From: Pseudomonas viridiflava
GTDB taxonomy: Bacteria; Pseudomonadota; Gammaproteobacteria; Pseudomonadales; Pseudomonadaceae
DNA length: 64,000 nt
Assembly (NCBI RefSeq): GCF_900590885.1
Contig: NZ_UUON01000022.1
Coordinates: 1-64,000 of the forward strand
Reading direction: 5' to 3'
Shown: positions 30,665-40,391 of the stretch, piece after piece
How positions within the stretch are numbered: the stretch's first letter is position 1
Layout of the letters: every line of letters starts with the position of its first letter
Notes under the pieces: generated by a model
What the model saw: the letters and a program-made list of their open reading frames with translations, nothing else
Databases searched by the model: none
What the model was told of the DNA's origin: nothing
Translations under genes and position numbers: made by a program

Positions 30665-30750
30665 ATACCGGTCGGCTACCAGGACGCCGGGTTAGCCGCT
30701 GTAAGAGCGGAACCATAAGCAGCCGTTACCGCAGAAACGGATATGTACAC
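30665..30750 (+). repeat. Internally deleted copy of the long dispersed repeat
   Basis: The segment 30696-30750 matches 62028-62082 over 55 bases, from CCGCTGTAAGAGCGGAACC to GGATATGTACAC. It is preceded directly by CAGGACGCCGGGTTAGCCG, which belongs to the far end of copy 3. The middle 100-plus bases are missing. It ends 13 bases before the atuF start. Confidence 0.75.
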
Positions 30751-30763
30751 GGAGCACAAGAAC

Positions 30764-32647
<1,884 letters not shown>

Positions 32648-32721
32648 CGCCCTAGGCGGAACTACAGGGCCACGCTACGCTCTATCCCCATCAGGAAGGG
32701 ACGAGTACGGGAACCTGCACC

Positions 32722-33264
32722 ATGCCTCATTGGCTGATTATTGACCTTGAAGCCACCACGGATGACGGCGGCTGGCCCGTGACGGAGATGGAAGTCATCG
32801 AGATCGGCGCGAGCCTGGTCAACCGCGATGGCCGCGAGCTGGACCACTTCCAGCGCTTCGTGCGGCCGCTGCGCCGGCCCCTGCTGACGCCCTTTTGTCG
32901 CAAGCTGACCCACATCACCCAGGCGAATATCGACACGGCCGCGCCGATCACCGAGGTGTGGCCGCTGTTCGAGCGCTGGCTGAGCCAGCACCACCCGCGC
33001 CTGGAAGGTTGGGCCAGCTGGGGCGACTACGACCGCGCGCAGCTGGAACTCGAATGGCAGCGCCATGGCCTGGCCAGCGCCCTAGCCCAGACGCCCCATG
33101 TGAACCTCAAGCAGCGCTTCGCCAAGGCGCGGCGCCTGGACAAGCCGCTGGGGCTCAATGGCGCCCTGCAATTGGCCGGGATGCAGTTCCATGGCCAGCA
33201 ACATCGGGCGCTGGAGGATGCACGCAACACGGCGCGCCTGTTGCCGCTGATTTTGCCGGTCTAG
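32722..33264 (+). CDS. DEDDh 3'-5' exonuclease, ERI-1/KapD-like
   Basis: This 180-residue exonuclease of the RNase T/DnaQ superfamily has the four acidic residues in order: Asp and Glu in IIDLEATT, an Asp in [12 protein letters not shown], and the HxxxxD motif in [14 protein letters not shown]. The spacing and [10 protein letters not shown] segment resemble the ERI-1/KapD inhibitor-of-KinA-like subgroup. It is expected to trim 3' ends of RNA or ssDNA in the cytoplasm. It stands alone 74 bases after atuF with no shared function evident. Confidence 0.85.
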   Translation: MPHWLIIDLEATTDDGGWPVTEMEVIEIGASLVNRDGRELDHFQRFVRPLRRPLLTPFCRKLTHITQANIDTAAPITEVWPLFERWLSQHHPRLEGWASWGDYDRAQLELEWQRHGLASALAQTPHVNLKQRFAKARRLDKPLGLNGALQLAGMQFHGQQHRALEDARNTARLLPLILPV

Positions 33265-33328
33265 GCAGCTCCCCTGCCCTTGGGCATACTGGCCGACCTT
33301 TCCAGACCCTTTTTCCGAGGATTCGCCC

Positions 33329-33613
33329 ATGTTTAAAGTCAACGAGTACTTCGACGGCACCGTCAAGTCGATCGCTTTCGGCACCGCAGAAGGCCCTGCG
33401 ACCATCGGCGTGATGGCCCCGGGTGAATACGAATTCGGCACCGCCCAGCGTGAAATCATGCACGTGGTGTCCGGCGCCCTGACCGTCAAACTGCCGGATG
33501 CCAACGACTGGGAAACCTTCGCCGCCGGCACCCAGTTCAACGTGCCAGCCAACAGCAAGTTCCAGCTCAAGGTCGCCGTGGACACCGCTTACCTGTGTGA
33601 ATACCGCGGCTGA
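33329..33613 (+). CDS. ppnP: Pyrimidine/purine nucleoside phosphorylase PpnP
   Basis: This 94-residue cupin-fold protein of the PpnP (formerly YaiE, DUF1255) family has the conserved segments [24 protein letters not shown] and [13 protein letters not shown]. coli PpnP cleaves nucleosides with phosphate to base and ribose-1-phosphate. The length is normal for the family. A strong bidirectional terminator follows. Confidence 0.9.
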   Translation: MFKVNEYFDGTVKSIAFGTAEGPATIGVMAPGEYEFGTAQREIMHVVSGALTVKLPDANDWETFAAGTQFNVPANSKFQLKVAVDTAYLCEYRG

Positions 33614-33630
33614 TTGTTACGCCGAACAAA

Positions 33631-33665
33631 AAAATGCCCGTCTCCTGCGAGACGGGCATTTTTTA
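33631..33665 (+). terminator. Bidirectional terminator between ppnP and the MOSC gene
   Basis: The stem ATGCCCGTCTC/GAGACGGGCAT with a short loop is flanked by A-run and T-run, so it can serve both converging genes. Confidence 0.88.
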
Positions 33666-33677
33666 TGGGCGCGGGAA

Positions 33678-34484
33678 TTACTCGAGAATCGTCACCGGCA
33701 TGCCGACTTCCAGGCTTCCGAAGCCATCGTTGACCAGGTTCTGGCCGAAAATCGCGCCGTTTTCGGTCTTGCGGTACGTCTCAAGGGTGGCGAAGGGTTC
33801 GCGGTCGGCGCTGCGCTCGCCGGTCTGTGGGTCGATAGTGGTGAGGATGCAACGTGAGCACGGCTTGACCGCGCGAAACTCTACATCGCCGATGCGCAGG
33901 CGCTTCCAGCCGTCTTCGGCAAACGCCGCACTGCCTTCGATCACCAGGTTGGGGCGAAAGCGCAGCATCTCCATCGGCCGGCCGATGCGCTGCGAGAGGT
34001 CGTCGAGGGAGGCCTGGCCGATCAGCAGCAGCGGGTAACCGTCGGCAAAGGCCACCTGGTCATCGTCGCGCCCGTAGCCGGCTTCGGTGGTGCGCGCACG
34101 TTCCAGGGGAATTTGCACCAGCCGAGTCGGCTTGCCGATAAAGTCGCTGACCCAGGCCGCGGCCTCGTCGCCGGCATCCGGCACGCGCAAGGTGTCGCGC
34201 CATATGGTGACGCCGCGCAACTCGGCGGCGGTGCCAGGCAGGGCCACGTCCAGCGGCGTGTAGCCAGGCGAACTCAGGGTCAGGCCGCCGCTGCTGTTCC
34301 ACAACGCCGACAACTGGCTCATCTTCGCCACGGCGCGTTGCGTCAGGAACCGCCCGCTGGCCTCGTCGACCAGCATCCAGCGTCGATCCCCTTGCAGCCC
34401 GAGTTTATCCAGGCCGATCTGCTGCAAGGCGTCGGCCTTGCCGGACTTCAAGGGGTAACGGTACAACGCGCTGAGACGAAGCAT
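33678..34484 (-). CDS. MOSC-domain protein, YcbX-like
   Basis: This 268-residue protein has an N-terminal MOSC_N beta-barrel (LSALYRYPLKSGKADAL) and a C-terminal MOSC domain with the conserved Cys in VKPCSRCILTTIDPQTG. The family includes YcbX, which works with molybdenum cofactor to reduce N-hydroxylated base analogues. The E. coli enzyme carries a C-terminal 2Fe-2S ferredoxin domain that is absent here, so an electron partner must be separate. AGGAA lies nine bases before the ATG. It is convergent with ppnP and divergent from nothing. Confidence 0.85.
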   Translation of the reverse strand: MLRLSALYRYPLKSGKADALQQIGLDKLGLQGDRRWMLVDEASGRFLTQRAVAKMSQLSALWNSSGGLTLSSPGYTPLDVALPGTAAELRGVTIWRDTLRVPDAGDEAAAWVSDFIGKPTRLVQIPLERARTTEAGYGRDDDQVAFADGYPLLLIGQASLDDLSQRIGRPMEMLRFRPNLVIEGSAAFAEDGWKRLRIGDVEFRAVKPCSRCILTTIDPQTGERSADREPFATLETYRKTENGAIFGQNLVNDGFGSLEVGMPVTILE

Positions 34485-34523
34485 GAGCCTGCATTCCTGA
34501 GGAGCAAAGATGCCACCCTAAGG

Positions 34524-35459
34524 TCAAGCCGGCACTTCGTCCAGCATCAGTCGCTGGCGAACCACGTCCACCAGCTTGTCGGGCTGGAATTTGGACAGGA
34601 AGTTGTCGCAGCCGACCTTCTTCACCATCGAGTCGTTGAAGCTGCCCGACAGCGAGGTGTGCAGCACCACATAGAGCCCACGCAGGCGTGGATCGTTGCG
34701 GATCTCGGTGGTGAGGCGGTAGCCGTCCATCTCGGGCATTTCGGCGTCGGTGAAAATCATCAGCAGCTTGTCGGTCATCACCTGGCCGCTGTCGGCCCAG
34801 CCCTTGAGCATGTTCAGCGCCTTGAGGCCGTCGCTGGCGATGTGCATCTTCACGCCCAACTGGCCCAGGGTGTCGCGCAGCTGCGACAAGGCCACGTTGG
34901 AGTCGTCCACCAGCAGCACTTCACGGCCACGGGCGCGTTCCAGCACCGGGTCGTCGAGTTTGTCGCGCGAGACCTTGGCGTTGTACGGCACGATCTCGGC
35001 CAGCACTTTTTCCACGTCGATGATTTCCACCAGTTGGTCGTCGACCTTGCTGATGGCAGTGAGGTAATGCTGGCGCCCGGCACTGGCCGGCGGCGGCAGA
35101 ATGGCTTCCCAGTTCATGTTGACGATGCGGTCCACGCCGCCCACCAGGAAGGCCTGTACCGAGCGGTTGTACTCGGTGACGATGATCGTACTGTTGGGGC
35201 CCGGTACCAGTGGCCGCATGCCGATAGCCTGGGACAGGTCGATCACCGGCAGGGTCTGGCCTCGCAGGTTGACCACACCGCACACAAACGGATGGCGCTG
35301 GGGCATCAACGTCAGCTTGGGCAGTTGCAGGACTTCCTGCACCTTGAACACGTTGATCGCGAACAACTGCCGCCCGGCAAGGCGAAACATGAGGATCTCC
35401 AGGCGATTCTCACCGACCAGTTGCGTACGTTGATCTACCGTGTCGAGAATGCCGGCCAT
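34524..35459 (-). CDS. cheV: Chemotaxis coupling protein CheV
   Basis: This 311-residue protein joins a CheW-like adaptor domain (about 10-165, with VCGVVNLRGQTLPVIDLS) to a response-regulator domain (about 180-305, VLLVDDSNVALS, phospho-acceptor Asp in MIFTDAEMPEMDG). It links chemoreceptors to CheA and probably buffers phosphorylation. AGGAG lies six bases before the ATG. A sigma-28 (FliA) promoter of excellent match lies at 35519-35545. It is separate from the main che cluster, 4.1 kb away. Confidence 0.92.
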   Translation of the reverse strand: MAGILDTVDQRTQLVGENRLEILMFRLAGRQLFAINVFKVQEVLQLPKLTLMPQRHPFVCGVVNLRGQTLPVIDLSQAIGMRPLVPGPNSTIIVTEYNRSVQAFLVGGVDRIVNMNWEAILPPPASAGRQHYLTAISKVDDQLVEIIDVEKVLAEIVPYNAKVSRDKLDDPVLERARGREVLLVDDSNVALSQLRDTLGQLGVKMHIASDGLKALNMLKGWADSGQVMTDKLLMIFTDAEMPEMDGYRLTTEIRNDPRLRGLYVVLHTSLSGSFNDSMVKKVGCDNFLSKFQPDKLVDVVRQRLMLDEVPA

Positions 35460-35518
35460 TAAAAGCTCCTGATTTGCGCGGAAAGTGGCGCGAAGGGTAT
35501 GTGCAGTTCTATAGCGAG

Positions 35519-35545
35519 TTATCGGCGGCGAGCGCCAGACCTTGA
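35519..35545 (-). promoter_or_regulatory. Sigma-28 (FliA) promoter of cheV
   Basis: On the minus strand TCAAG is followed by 14 bases and then GCCGATAA, matching the Pseudomonas FliA consensus TCAAG-N14-GCCGATA in sequence and spacing. It lies about 60 bases before cheV. Confidence 0.85.
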
Positions 35546-35572
35546 CCCCTGTAAAATGCCATGTAAATTCAT

Positions 35573-35591
35573 TGATGTCACACTGACATCA
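35573..35591. repeat. Perfect 8-3-8 inverted repeat
   Basis: TGATGTCA-CAC-TGACATCA. It lies upstream of the cheV promoter and 410 bases before the divergent gene. The size suits a dimeric regulator operator. Confidence 0.55.
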
Positions 35592-36004
35592 TGCTTTACT
35601 GCGCAGGCCTGTTCATATGGCGGTACAGCGACGTTGCGCGACATTCAAATCGACGCAAGGTTCCACCATGTAAGGGATTCCCCTATGCGCAATCGGGTCC
35701 AACCTGATATTCGCAATATCTAATAGCCATTAATGTGACGCCATTCTCAATGCATGAATGGAGTCAGGCTTTTGTTTGCAATCCCAAGCCCTCGGCCCAC
35801 GGGTCTTCCAGACATTCACGTCACGGCAAGTGAAAGTGTGCAATTGACCGCATGGGCAACGTACAGCCGTCGCCGTCATTTAAATAAACGTCCTACTGAA
35901 ATTTCGGAAGCAAGCTACAGATTTCAGTCATATTTCAGCGCTAGTTTTAAGCCATTCACCCGGTGCGACATCTCATCACCCGACCTTAAGTTGTGGAGAC
36001 TTGC

Positions 36005-36454
36005 ATGATGAACGACGGTAACGAATGGCAACTTGCACTTCCCGATTTCTTGAATGAAGCGGAAAAACTGCTGCTCAAGTCAGAAGAGTGCCTCAGTCAT
36101 CTGCATCTGATTCGAAATGACAGCGACGCGATCGACTGCATGAAAATCAGCCTGATCAAACTCGCCGAGAAGGCCGACGCCCTAGCCCTGCAGGCGATCA
36201 GCGAATTCTCGCGGCATATCCAATACCTGATCGCCAACGCCGAAAACCCCTTGCAACTGCATGATCAAGCCCTGGACGCGTTGCATGATTGCCTCACCTT
36301 GCTGGCGTGGCAGTTGGAGCTTATCGACGCCAAGACCGGCCAACTGGCGCTGGATGAAACGGAACAAACCACGTTGATCGCCACGGTCACCCTGCAGATT
36401 CCGCAGAAGGACTTCAGTACCAAGCCGCAGCAACGCGCGCATCACGCGTCTTGA
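36005..36454 (+). CDS. HPt-like protein lacking the phospho-acceptor histidine
   Basis: I recognise no named family. The 149-residue, mostly helical acidic protein begins LPDFLNEAEKLLLKSEECL, which resembles the first helix of HPt domains, such as FLVEAGEILEQLSEQL of the CheA in this window. The following helices keep a similar hydrophobic pattern and length. Where CheA has FHTVKGGAG this protein has SLIKLAEKADAL, so there is no histidine to phosphorylate. The tail after residue 125 is polar. The ATG at 36005 has GGAG six bases upstream. It lies beside cheV and a two-component pair, so a role in signalling by binding a receiver domain is a reasonable but untested guess. Confidence 0.55.
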   Translation: MMNDGNEWQLALPDFLNEAEKLLLKSEECLSHLHLIRNDSDAIDCMKISLIKLAEKADALALQAISEFSRHIQYLIANAENPLQLHDQALDALHDCLTLLAWQLELIDAKTGQLALDETEQTTLIATVTLQIPQKDFSTKPQQRAHHAS

Positions 36455-36694
36455 TGCCAACAGCAGGTCGCATTCAATACCTGAGTTATCTAAAAACGAC
36501 AGGCACATATAGCAGATAGCCACTAACGGACATAACGATACAAAACAACTTTAGTTATACAACTTCCCACTGTTCAAACTCTGAGAGATATCCCAGGGTA
36601 TTTGCCTGGATAATGACCGCACCCGGCAAAGTGTCAGGCGACCAACGGTTACAGGGGTGGTACTATGCCCCGCTAGAAGTGACTCAACTTCACC

Positions 36695-37684
36695 ATGTAT
36701 AAAAACGATTCGGCCACGCATTCCACACAAAGCCCTGTCAGCCGCCGTGACCGGTCTTTCCGCAGCGAACCCTCATTGGCTCCATCCGCTATGTACGCCA
36801 ACCTCAAGTCACTCCTCGCCAGGTCCGTGTCCCGCAGCCATGCACGCCGCTTGATCCTCGCCCTGTGCCTGGGTTCGCTGCTGCTGAGCCTTTGGGCCTA
36901 TGCCAACGCCGAGCCCTTGCCGCTGGCGGTGTTGCTGCTCAACCTGGCGACCCTGGTGCTGCTTGGCCTGCGACAGTGGCGCTCGCGCAAATCCATCAAG
37001 TTCCAACCCCAGGAACTCGCCGACCGCTTGCTGCAAGTGCAGGAAAACGAACGCCACCGCCTGAGCCGCGACCTGCACGACGACATCGGCCAGTTGCTCA
37101 CCGCCGCCAAGCTGCAGAGCGAATGGCTCAAGCGCCGCCTGCCGGAAGACCTGCAAAGCCAATGCACGGTGCTGTGCAACACCCTCAATGAAACCCTGGC
37201 CAAGGTGCGCGACGTCTCCGCCATCCTCAACCCGCGCCAGCTGGCCAGCCTGGGCCTGGAAGCCAGCCTGCGCGCGCACCTGCTCAAGACCCTGGAAAAC
37301 ACGCCGGTGCACTGGAGCCTGGAATGCCAGCAACGGCTGACCGGCATCCCCGAAGAAACCGCCGTGGCCGCCTTTCGCATTACCCAGGAAGCCGTGACCA
37401 ACATGCTACGCCACGCCCAGGCGCACAATTTGCTGGTCCGCCTGCAACGCCTGCCCGAAGGCCTGTCGCTGACCATCAGCGACGACGGCCAGGGCTTTTC
37501 GCCTGCCATCAACCCCGGCCTGGAAGGTCAACGGGGCATGGCCGGCATGTCCGAGCGGATAGATCAGCTTGGCGGTTCATTATCCGTCAGCAGCCAGCCA
37601 GGCAAAGGGACACGGATCGACGCGCTTTTCCCCTGGGCGCCGCGCGCCCTCGAACGGGCCAGTTCCCCTAAGGTTCTCGAGTGA
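36695..37684 (+). CDS. NarL/UhpB-type sensor histidine kinase
   Basis: This 329-residue membrane kinase has two transmembrane helices (about 52-70 and 75-92) with almost no periplasmic loop, so it probably senses within the membrane or cytoplasm. The HisKA_3 dimerisation motif is ENERHRLSRDLHDDIGQLL (phospho-His in RDLHDD). The ATPase domain follows, with ITQEAVTNMLRHAQA and ISDDGQGF. No strong ribosome site precedes ATG 36695; a later in-frame ATG at 36791 would remove only the polar N-terminus. The stop overlaps the regulator start (GTGA). The signal is unknown. Confidence 0.85.
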   Translation: MYKNDSATHSTQSPVSRRDRSFRSEPSLAPSAMYANLKSLLARSVSRSHARRLILALCLGSLLLSLWAYANAEPLPLAVLLLNLATLVLLGLRQWRSRKSIKFQPQELADRLLQVQENERHRLSRDLHDDIGQLLTAAKLQSEWLKRRLPEDLQSQCTVLCNTLNETLAKVRDVSAILNPRQLASLGLEASLRAHLLKTLENTPVHWSLECQQRLTGIPEETAVAAFRITQEAVTNMLRHAQAHNLLVRLQRLPEGLSLTISDDGQGFSPAINPGLEGQRGMAGMSERIDQLGGSLSVSSQPGKGTRIDALFPWAPRALERASSPKVLE

Positions 37685-38340
37685 GCTGCACATTACTCCT
37701 GGTGGATGACCATGCACTGATCCGGGCCGGCGTCCGCGCACTGGTCCTGGATATTCCCGGCTACACCGTGATCGGCGAAGCCAGCGATGGCGCGCAGTTG
37801 CTGGAGCAGTTCAGCGCCTTGCAGCCCGACATCGTGCTGCTGGACCTGTCGATGAAGCACACCGGCGGGCTGGATGCCTTGCAGCAGCTCAAGCGCGCCT
37901 ACCCCAAGAGCCGCGTGCTGATCCTGTCGATGCACACCGACCCGGAGCTGATCATGTGCGCGCTGGAGTCCGGCGCCCATGGCTACCTGCTCAAGGACAC
38001 CACCGCCAACGAGCTGGAACATGCGCTGCGGGCATTGCGCAATAACGAGCGCTACCTGAGCCCGGCGATCGCCCACACGGTGATCAACCAGGCGCTGGTG
38101 CGCGGCCAGGGTGCCACCACACCCGCAGGAGGCAGCCATAACCTCACGGCCCGCCAGTTGGAGATCCTGCGCCTGATTGTGCGGGGCAAGTCCACCCGGG
38201 AAATCGCCCACGGCCTGGGCCTTAGCATCAAGACCGTGGAAGCGCACCGCTCGCAGATCATGAAGCGCCTGCAGATTTTCGACGTGGCCGGCCTGGTGCT
38301 ATTTGCCGTGCGCGAGCAAATCATCAGCCTGGACGACTAG
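37681..38340 (+). CDS. NarL/LuxR-type response regulator
   Basis: This 219-residue regulator has a receiver domain (LLVDDHALIRAGV, phospho-acceptor Asp55 in VLLDLSMKHTGG, Lys in YLLKDTT) and a LuxR helix-turn-helix (about 150-212, LTARQLEILRLIVRGKSTREIA, then SIKTVEAHRSQIMKRL). It starts at GTG 37681 inside the kinase stop. Its 3' end overlaps the convergent lipid kinase gene by 42 bases. Targets cannot be deduced. Confidence 0.88.
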   Translation: MSCTLLLVDDHALIRAGVRALVLDIPGYTVIGEASDGAQLLEQFSALQPDIVLLDLSMKHTGGLDALQQLKRAYPKSRVLILSMHTDPELIMCALESGAHGYLLKDTTANELEHALRALRNNERYLSPAIAHTVINQALVRGQGATTPAGGSHNLTARQLEILRLIVRGKSTREIAHGLGLSIKTVEAHRSQIMKRLQIFDVAGLVLFAVREQIISLDD

Positions 38341-39219
38341 GGGCGAACCCACCGGCAGGTGCACGCGCAGGGCTTTGGGCATGGCCTCGAAGTGCAGGTC
38401 GTCGCCCTCCAGCGGCTCGCCGTCAAGGTTGATGTACAGCCCTTGCGCCACCTTGATATTGACCCACGGCAGGCGCGCCCGCACGAACATGGTGTCCAGT
38501 CCCCAGCCGTTGTTCATCAGCTCACGCAGGGTGCCGACCACCTCCTGGGGCGCCGGCAAAATGCTGATATCCAGCAAGCCATCATCGGCCAGCGCGCCGG
38601 GGCACAGCACATGCCCGCCCCCCGCCTGGCGACCGTTACCGATGCCCAGCGCGAGCAGTTCGCCCTTCCAGTGGAAGTCCGGGCCATCCAGCTCGGCGTA
38701 GGCGGCCTTCAATTCGCTGAAGCGAGTCAGGCCAGTGAACAGGTACGCGGCGCCGCCCAGCACCTTCTTCAAATCTTCGGACGTATTGGCGGTGACCTGG
38801 CTGCCGAAGCCGCCGGTGGCCATGTTGAGGAAGATCTGCCCGCCGACCACACCGAGGTCGATGGCCCGTGGCGGCACGTCCAGCAGCGCCAGCGCCTGGG
38901 CTGGCTCCAGCGGCACACCGGCGGCCTTGGCGAAGTCATTCGCGGTGCCCAGGGGCATCAGCACCAGGCTGGCGTCAGTCTTGGCCAGGGCCATGGCTTC
39001 GGCGACGTCACGCAACGTGCCGTCGCCGCCACCGGCGATGATGTGGGTGTAGCCGCCGTCCAGGGCCTCGTTGACCAGGCGCTGGGCGTCGCCGCCCTCC
39101 CAGGTGACCCGCACCGCCAACTCCCCGCCCTGCTCACGCCGGGCCTGCACGGCGGCGCGCACGTCCTCGTTGAGGGCTTGCTTGCCGTGGAGGATCAACA
39201 GGGCTTTGGGGGTGGTCAT
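38299..39219 (-). CDS. yegS: YegS-like lipid kinase
   Basis: This 306-residue member of the diacylglycerol/sphingosine kinase catalytic family has the ATP motif AGGGDGTLRDVAEA, then MPLGTANDFAKAAG and GGFGSQVTANT. E. coli YegS phosphorylates phosphatidylglycerol in vitro. I chose ATG 39219 (start MTTPKALLILHG) over 39279. The stop lies inside the convergent response regulator gene, a 42-base tail-to-tail overlap. Confidence 0.87.
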   Translation of the reverse strand: MTTPKALLILHGKQALNEDVRAAVQARREQGGELAVRVTWEGGDAQRLVNEALDGGYTHIIAGGGDGTLRDVAEAMALAKTDASLVLMPLGTANDFAKAAGVPLEPAQALALLDVPPRAIDLGVVGGQIFLNMATGGFGSQVTANTSEDLKKVLGGAAYLFTGLTRFSELKAAYAELDGPDFHWKGELLALGIGNGRQAGGGHVLCPGALADDGLLDISILPAPQEVVGTLRELMNNGWGLDTMFVRARLPWVNIKVAQGLYINLDGEPLEGDDLHFEAMPKALRVHLPVGSPLVVQADDLLAHGK

Positions 39220-39323
39220 GGTGGGGCTACTCCTGGTGGAAAGGGTTCCTGATGGATGTTGACCACAAGCAAGAGGCAAAAGGTCGTCAGGCGCGAAAAT
39301 AATCCCCAGGACAATGCAGATGC

Positions 39324-39419
39324 AAATGTGGGAGGGGGCTTGCCCCCGATAGCAGTGTGTCAGTCAGTCCATCTGATACTGAAACACCGCCATCGGGGGC
39401 AAGCCCCCTCCCACATTTT
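39324..39419. repeat. REPIN downstream of the chemotaxis operon
   Basis: Paired inverted REP arms (ATGTGGGAGGGGGCTTGCC type) around a 40-base centre, 16 bases after the last gene of the minus-strand chemotaxis operon. As transcribed hairpins they could act as a 3' mRNA barrier. Confidence 0.9.
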
Positions 39420-39434
39420 GATCAGGGTAAGCCG

Positions 39435-39827
39435 TCAGCCTTTGTGCAACTTACTCATCAACTGCGCCTCAGCCTGAGTCAACCCACACGACTGCGTCAG
39501 CTCGTCCACGGTCGCGCCCATGCCCACCAGCTTGGCAGCCTGCGCAAACGAAAGGCTCGACGGATCACGCTGTTCAATCTGCGCCAACTTGTCCGGCAAC
39601 GGCGCCAGAATCGCGCGCAGTTCATGCACCTCATCGCCGACCTTCACCGCGCTCTGCTGGTAATGATCAACCCGCTTGAGCAACTCCAGAATCCGCCGAT
39701 CCCGCAGCGCATCGCGCTCGGCCTGTTGCAGGACCAACTCGCGCTGCTGGCGCACATAGCGCAGCAGAAATGCCAATGTCCCGGCCCATAACAGGGCCAG
39801 GACAATTACCGCCGCCTCAAGGAACAA
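39435..39827 (-). CDS. DUF2802 protein
   Basis: This 130-residue protein has one N-terminal membrane helix (about 3-24), a coiled coil (about 25-75) and a C-terminal helical DUF2802 domain (SLSFAQAAKLVGMGATVDEL, then CGLTQAEAQLMSKLH). It occurs at the end of the Pseudomonas chemotaxis operon, where its role is not established; the C-terminal part resembles a small helix-turn-helix fold. The start is TTG 39827, directly after the cheW stop, with GGAGAG seven bases upstream, so coupling is likely. Confidence 0.8.
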   Translation of the reverse strand: MFLEAAVIVLALLWAGTLAFLLRYVRQQRELVLQQAERDALRDRRILELLKRVDHYQQSAVKVGDEVHELRAILAPLPDKLAQIEQRDPSSLSFAQAAKLVGMGATVDELTQSCGLTQAEAQLMSKLHKG

Positions 39828-40310
39828 TCAGATGCTCTCCAGTTCCGACCATTCTTCTTCGCTCATCATCTTGTCCAGCTCAACCAGAATCAGCAGTTCG
39901 CCGTTCTTGTTGCACACGCCCTGGATGAACTTGGCGGATTCTTCGTTGCCCACGTTCGGCGCGGTTTCAACTTCCGATTGGCGCAGGTAGACCACTTCGG
40001 CCACGCTGTCGACCATGATCCCGACCACTTGCTTGTCGGCTTCGATGATGACGATACGGGTGTTGTCATTGACTTCGGTTGGCACCAGGCCGAAACGCTG
40101 GCGGGTGTCGATCACCGTCACCACGTTGCCGCGCAGGTTGATGATGCCCAGCACGTAGCTTGGCGCACCCGGAACCGGAGCGATCTCGGTGTAGCGCAGC
40201 ACTTCCTGCACGCGCATCACGTTAATGCCGTAGGACTCGTTGTCCAGTTTGAAGGTAACCCATTGCAGGATCGGATCATCCAAACCTTGTGCGGACGCTG
40301 ACTTGTTCAT
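39828..40310 (-). CDS. cheW: Chemotaxis adaptor CheW
   Basis: This 160-residue CheW consists of one adaptor domain with LGIINLRGNVVTVIDTR and IMVDSVAEVV. It bridges chemoreceptors and CheA at the cell pole. I chose ATG 40310 (start MNKSASAQ), which gives the normal length; the upstream in-frame start adds a 27-residue leader. It follows parP by about 80 bases. Confidence 0.93.
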   Translation of the reverse strand: MNKSASAQGLDDPILQWVTFKLDNESYGINVMRVQEVLRYTEIAPVPGAPSYVLGIINLRGNVVTVIDTRQRFGLVPTEVNDNTRIVIIEADKQVVGIMVDSVAEVVYLRQSEVETAPNVGNEESAKFIQGVCNKNGELLILVELDKMMSEEEWSELESI

Positions 40311-40391
40311 ACCCCTGACCCCTTCAAATGCCGTTGGACACGGCGTGTGTGCTGTTCCGAGCCGCACAACCGCGCGACCCTTATTGTTCAA

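Larger units (their letters stand above)
35460..36004. other. AT-richer intergenic region, 545 bases
   Basis: Between divergent cheV and the HPt-like gene. It holds the cheV sigma-28 promoter, a perfect 8-3-8 inverted repeat at 35573-35591, and otherwise low-GC sequence. Short reading frames at 35499-35723 and 35754-36008 have no ribosome sites or family features and are not called. Confidence 0.6.

Noticed and set aside
36005..36454. HPt-like gene considered as a frameshifted functional phosphotransfer gene
   Set aside because: The frame is intact from ribosome site to stop, and no HxxKG motif appears in the other plus-strand frames around the expected position.
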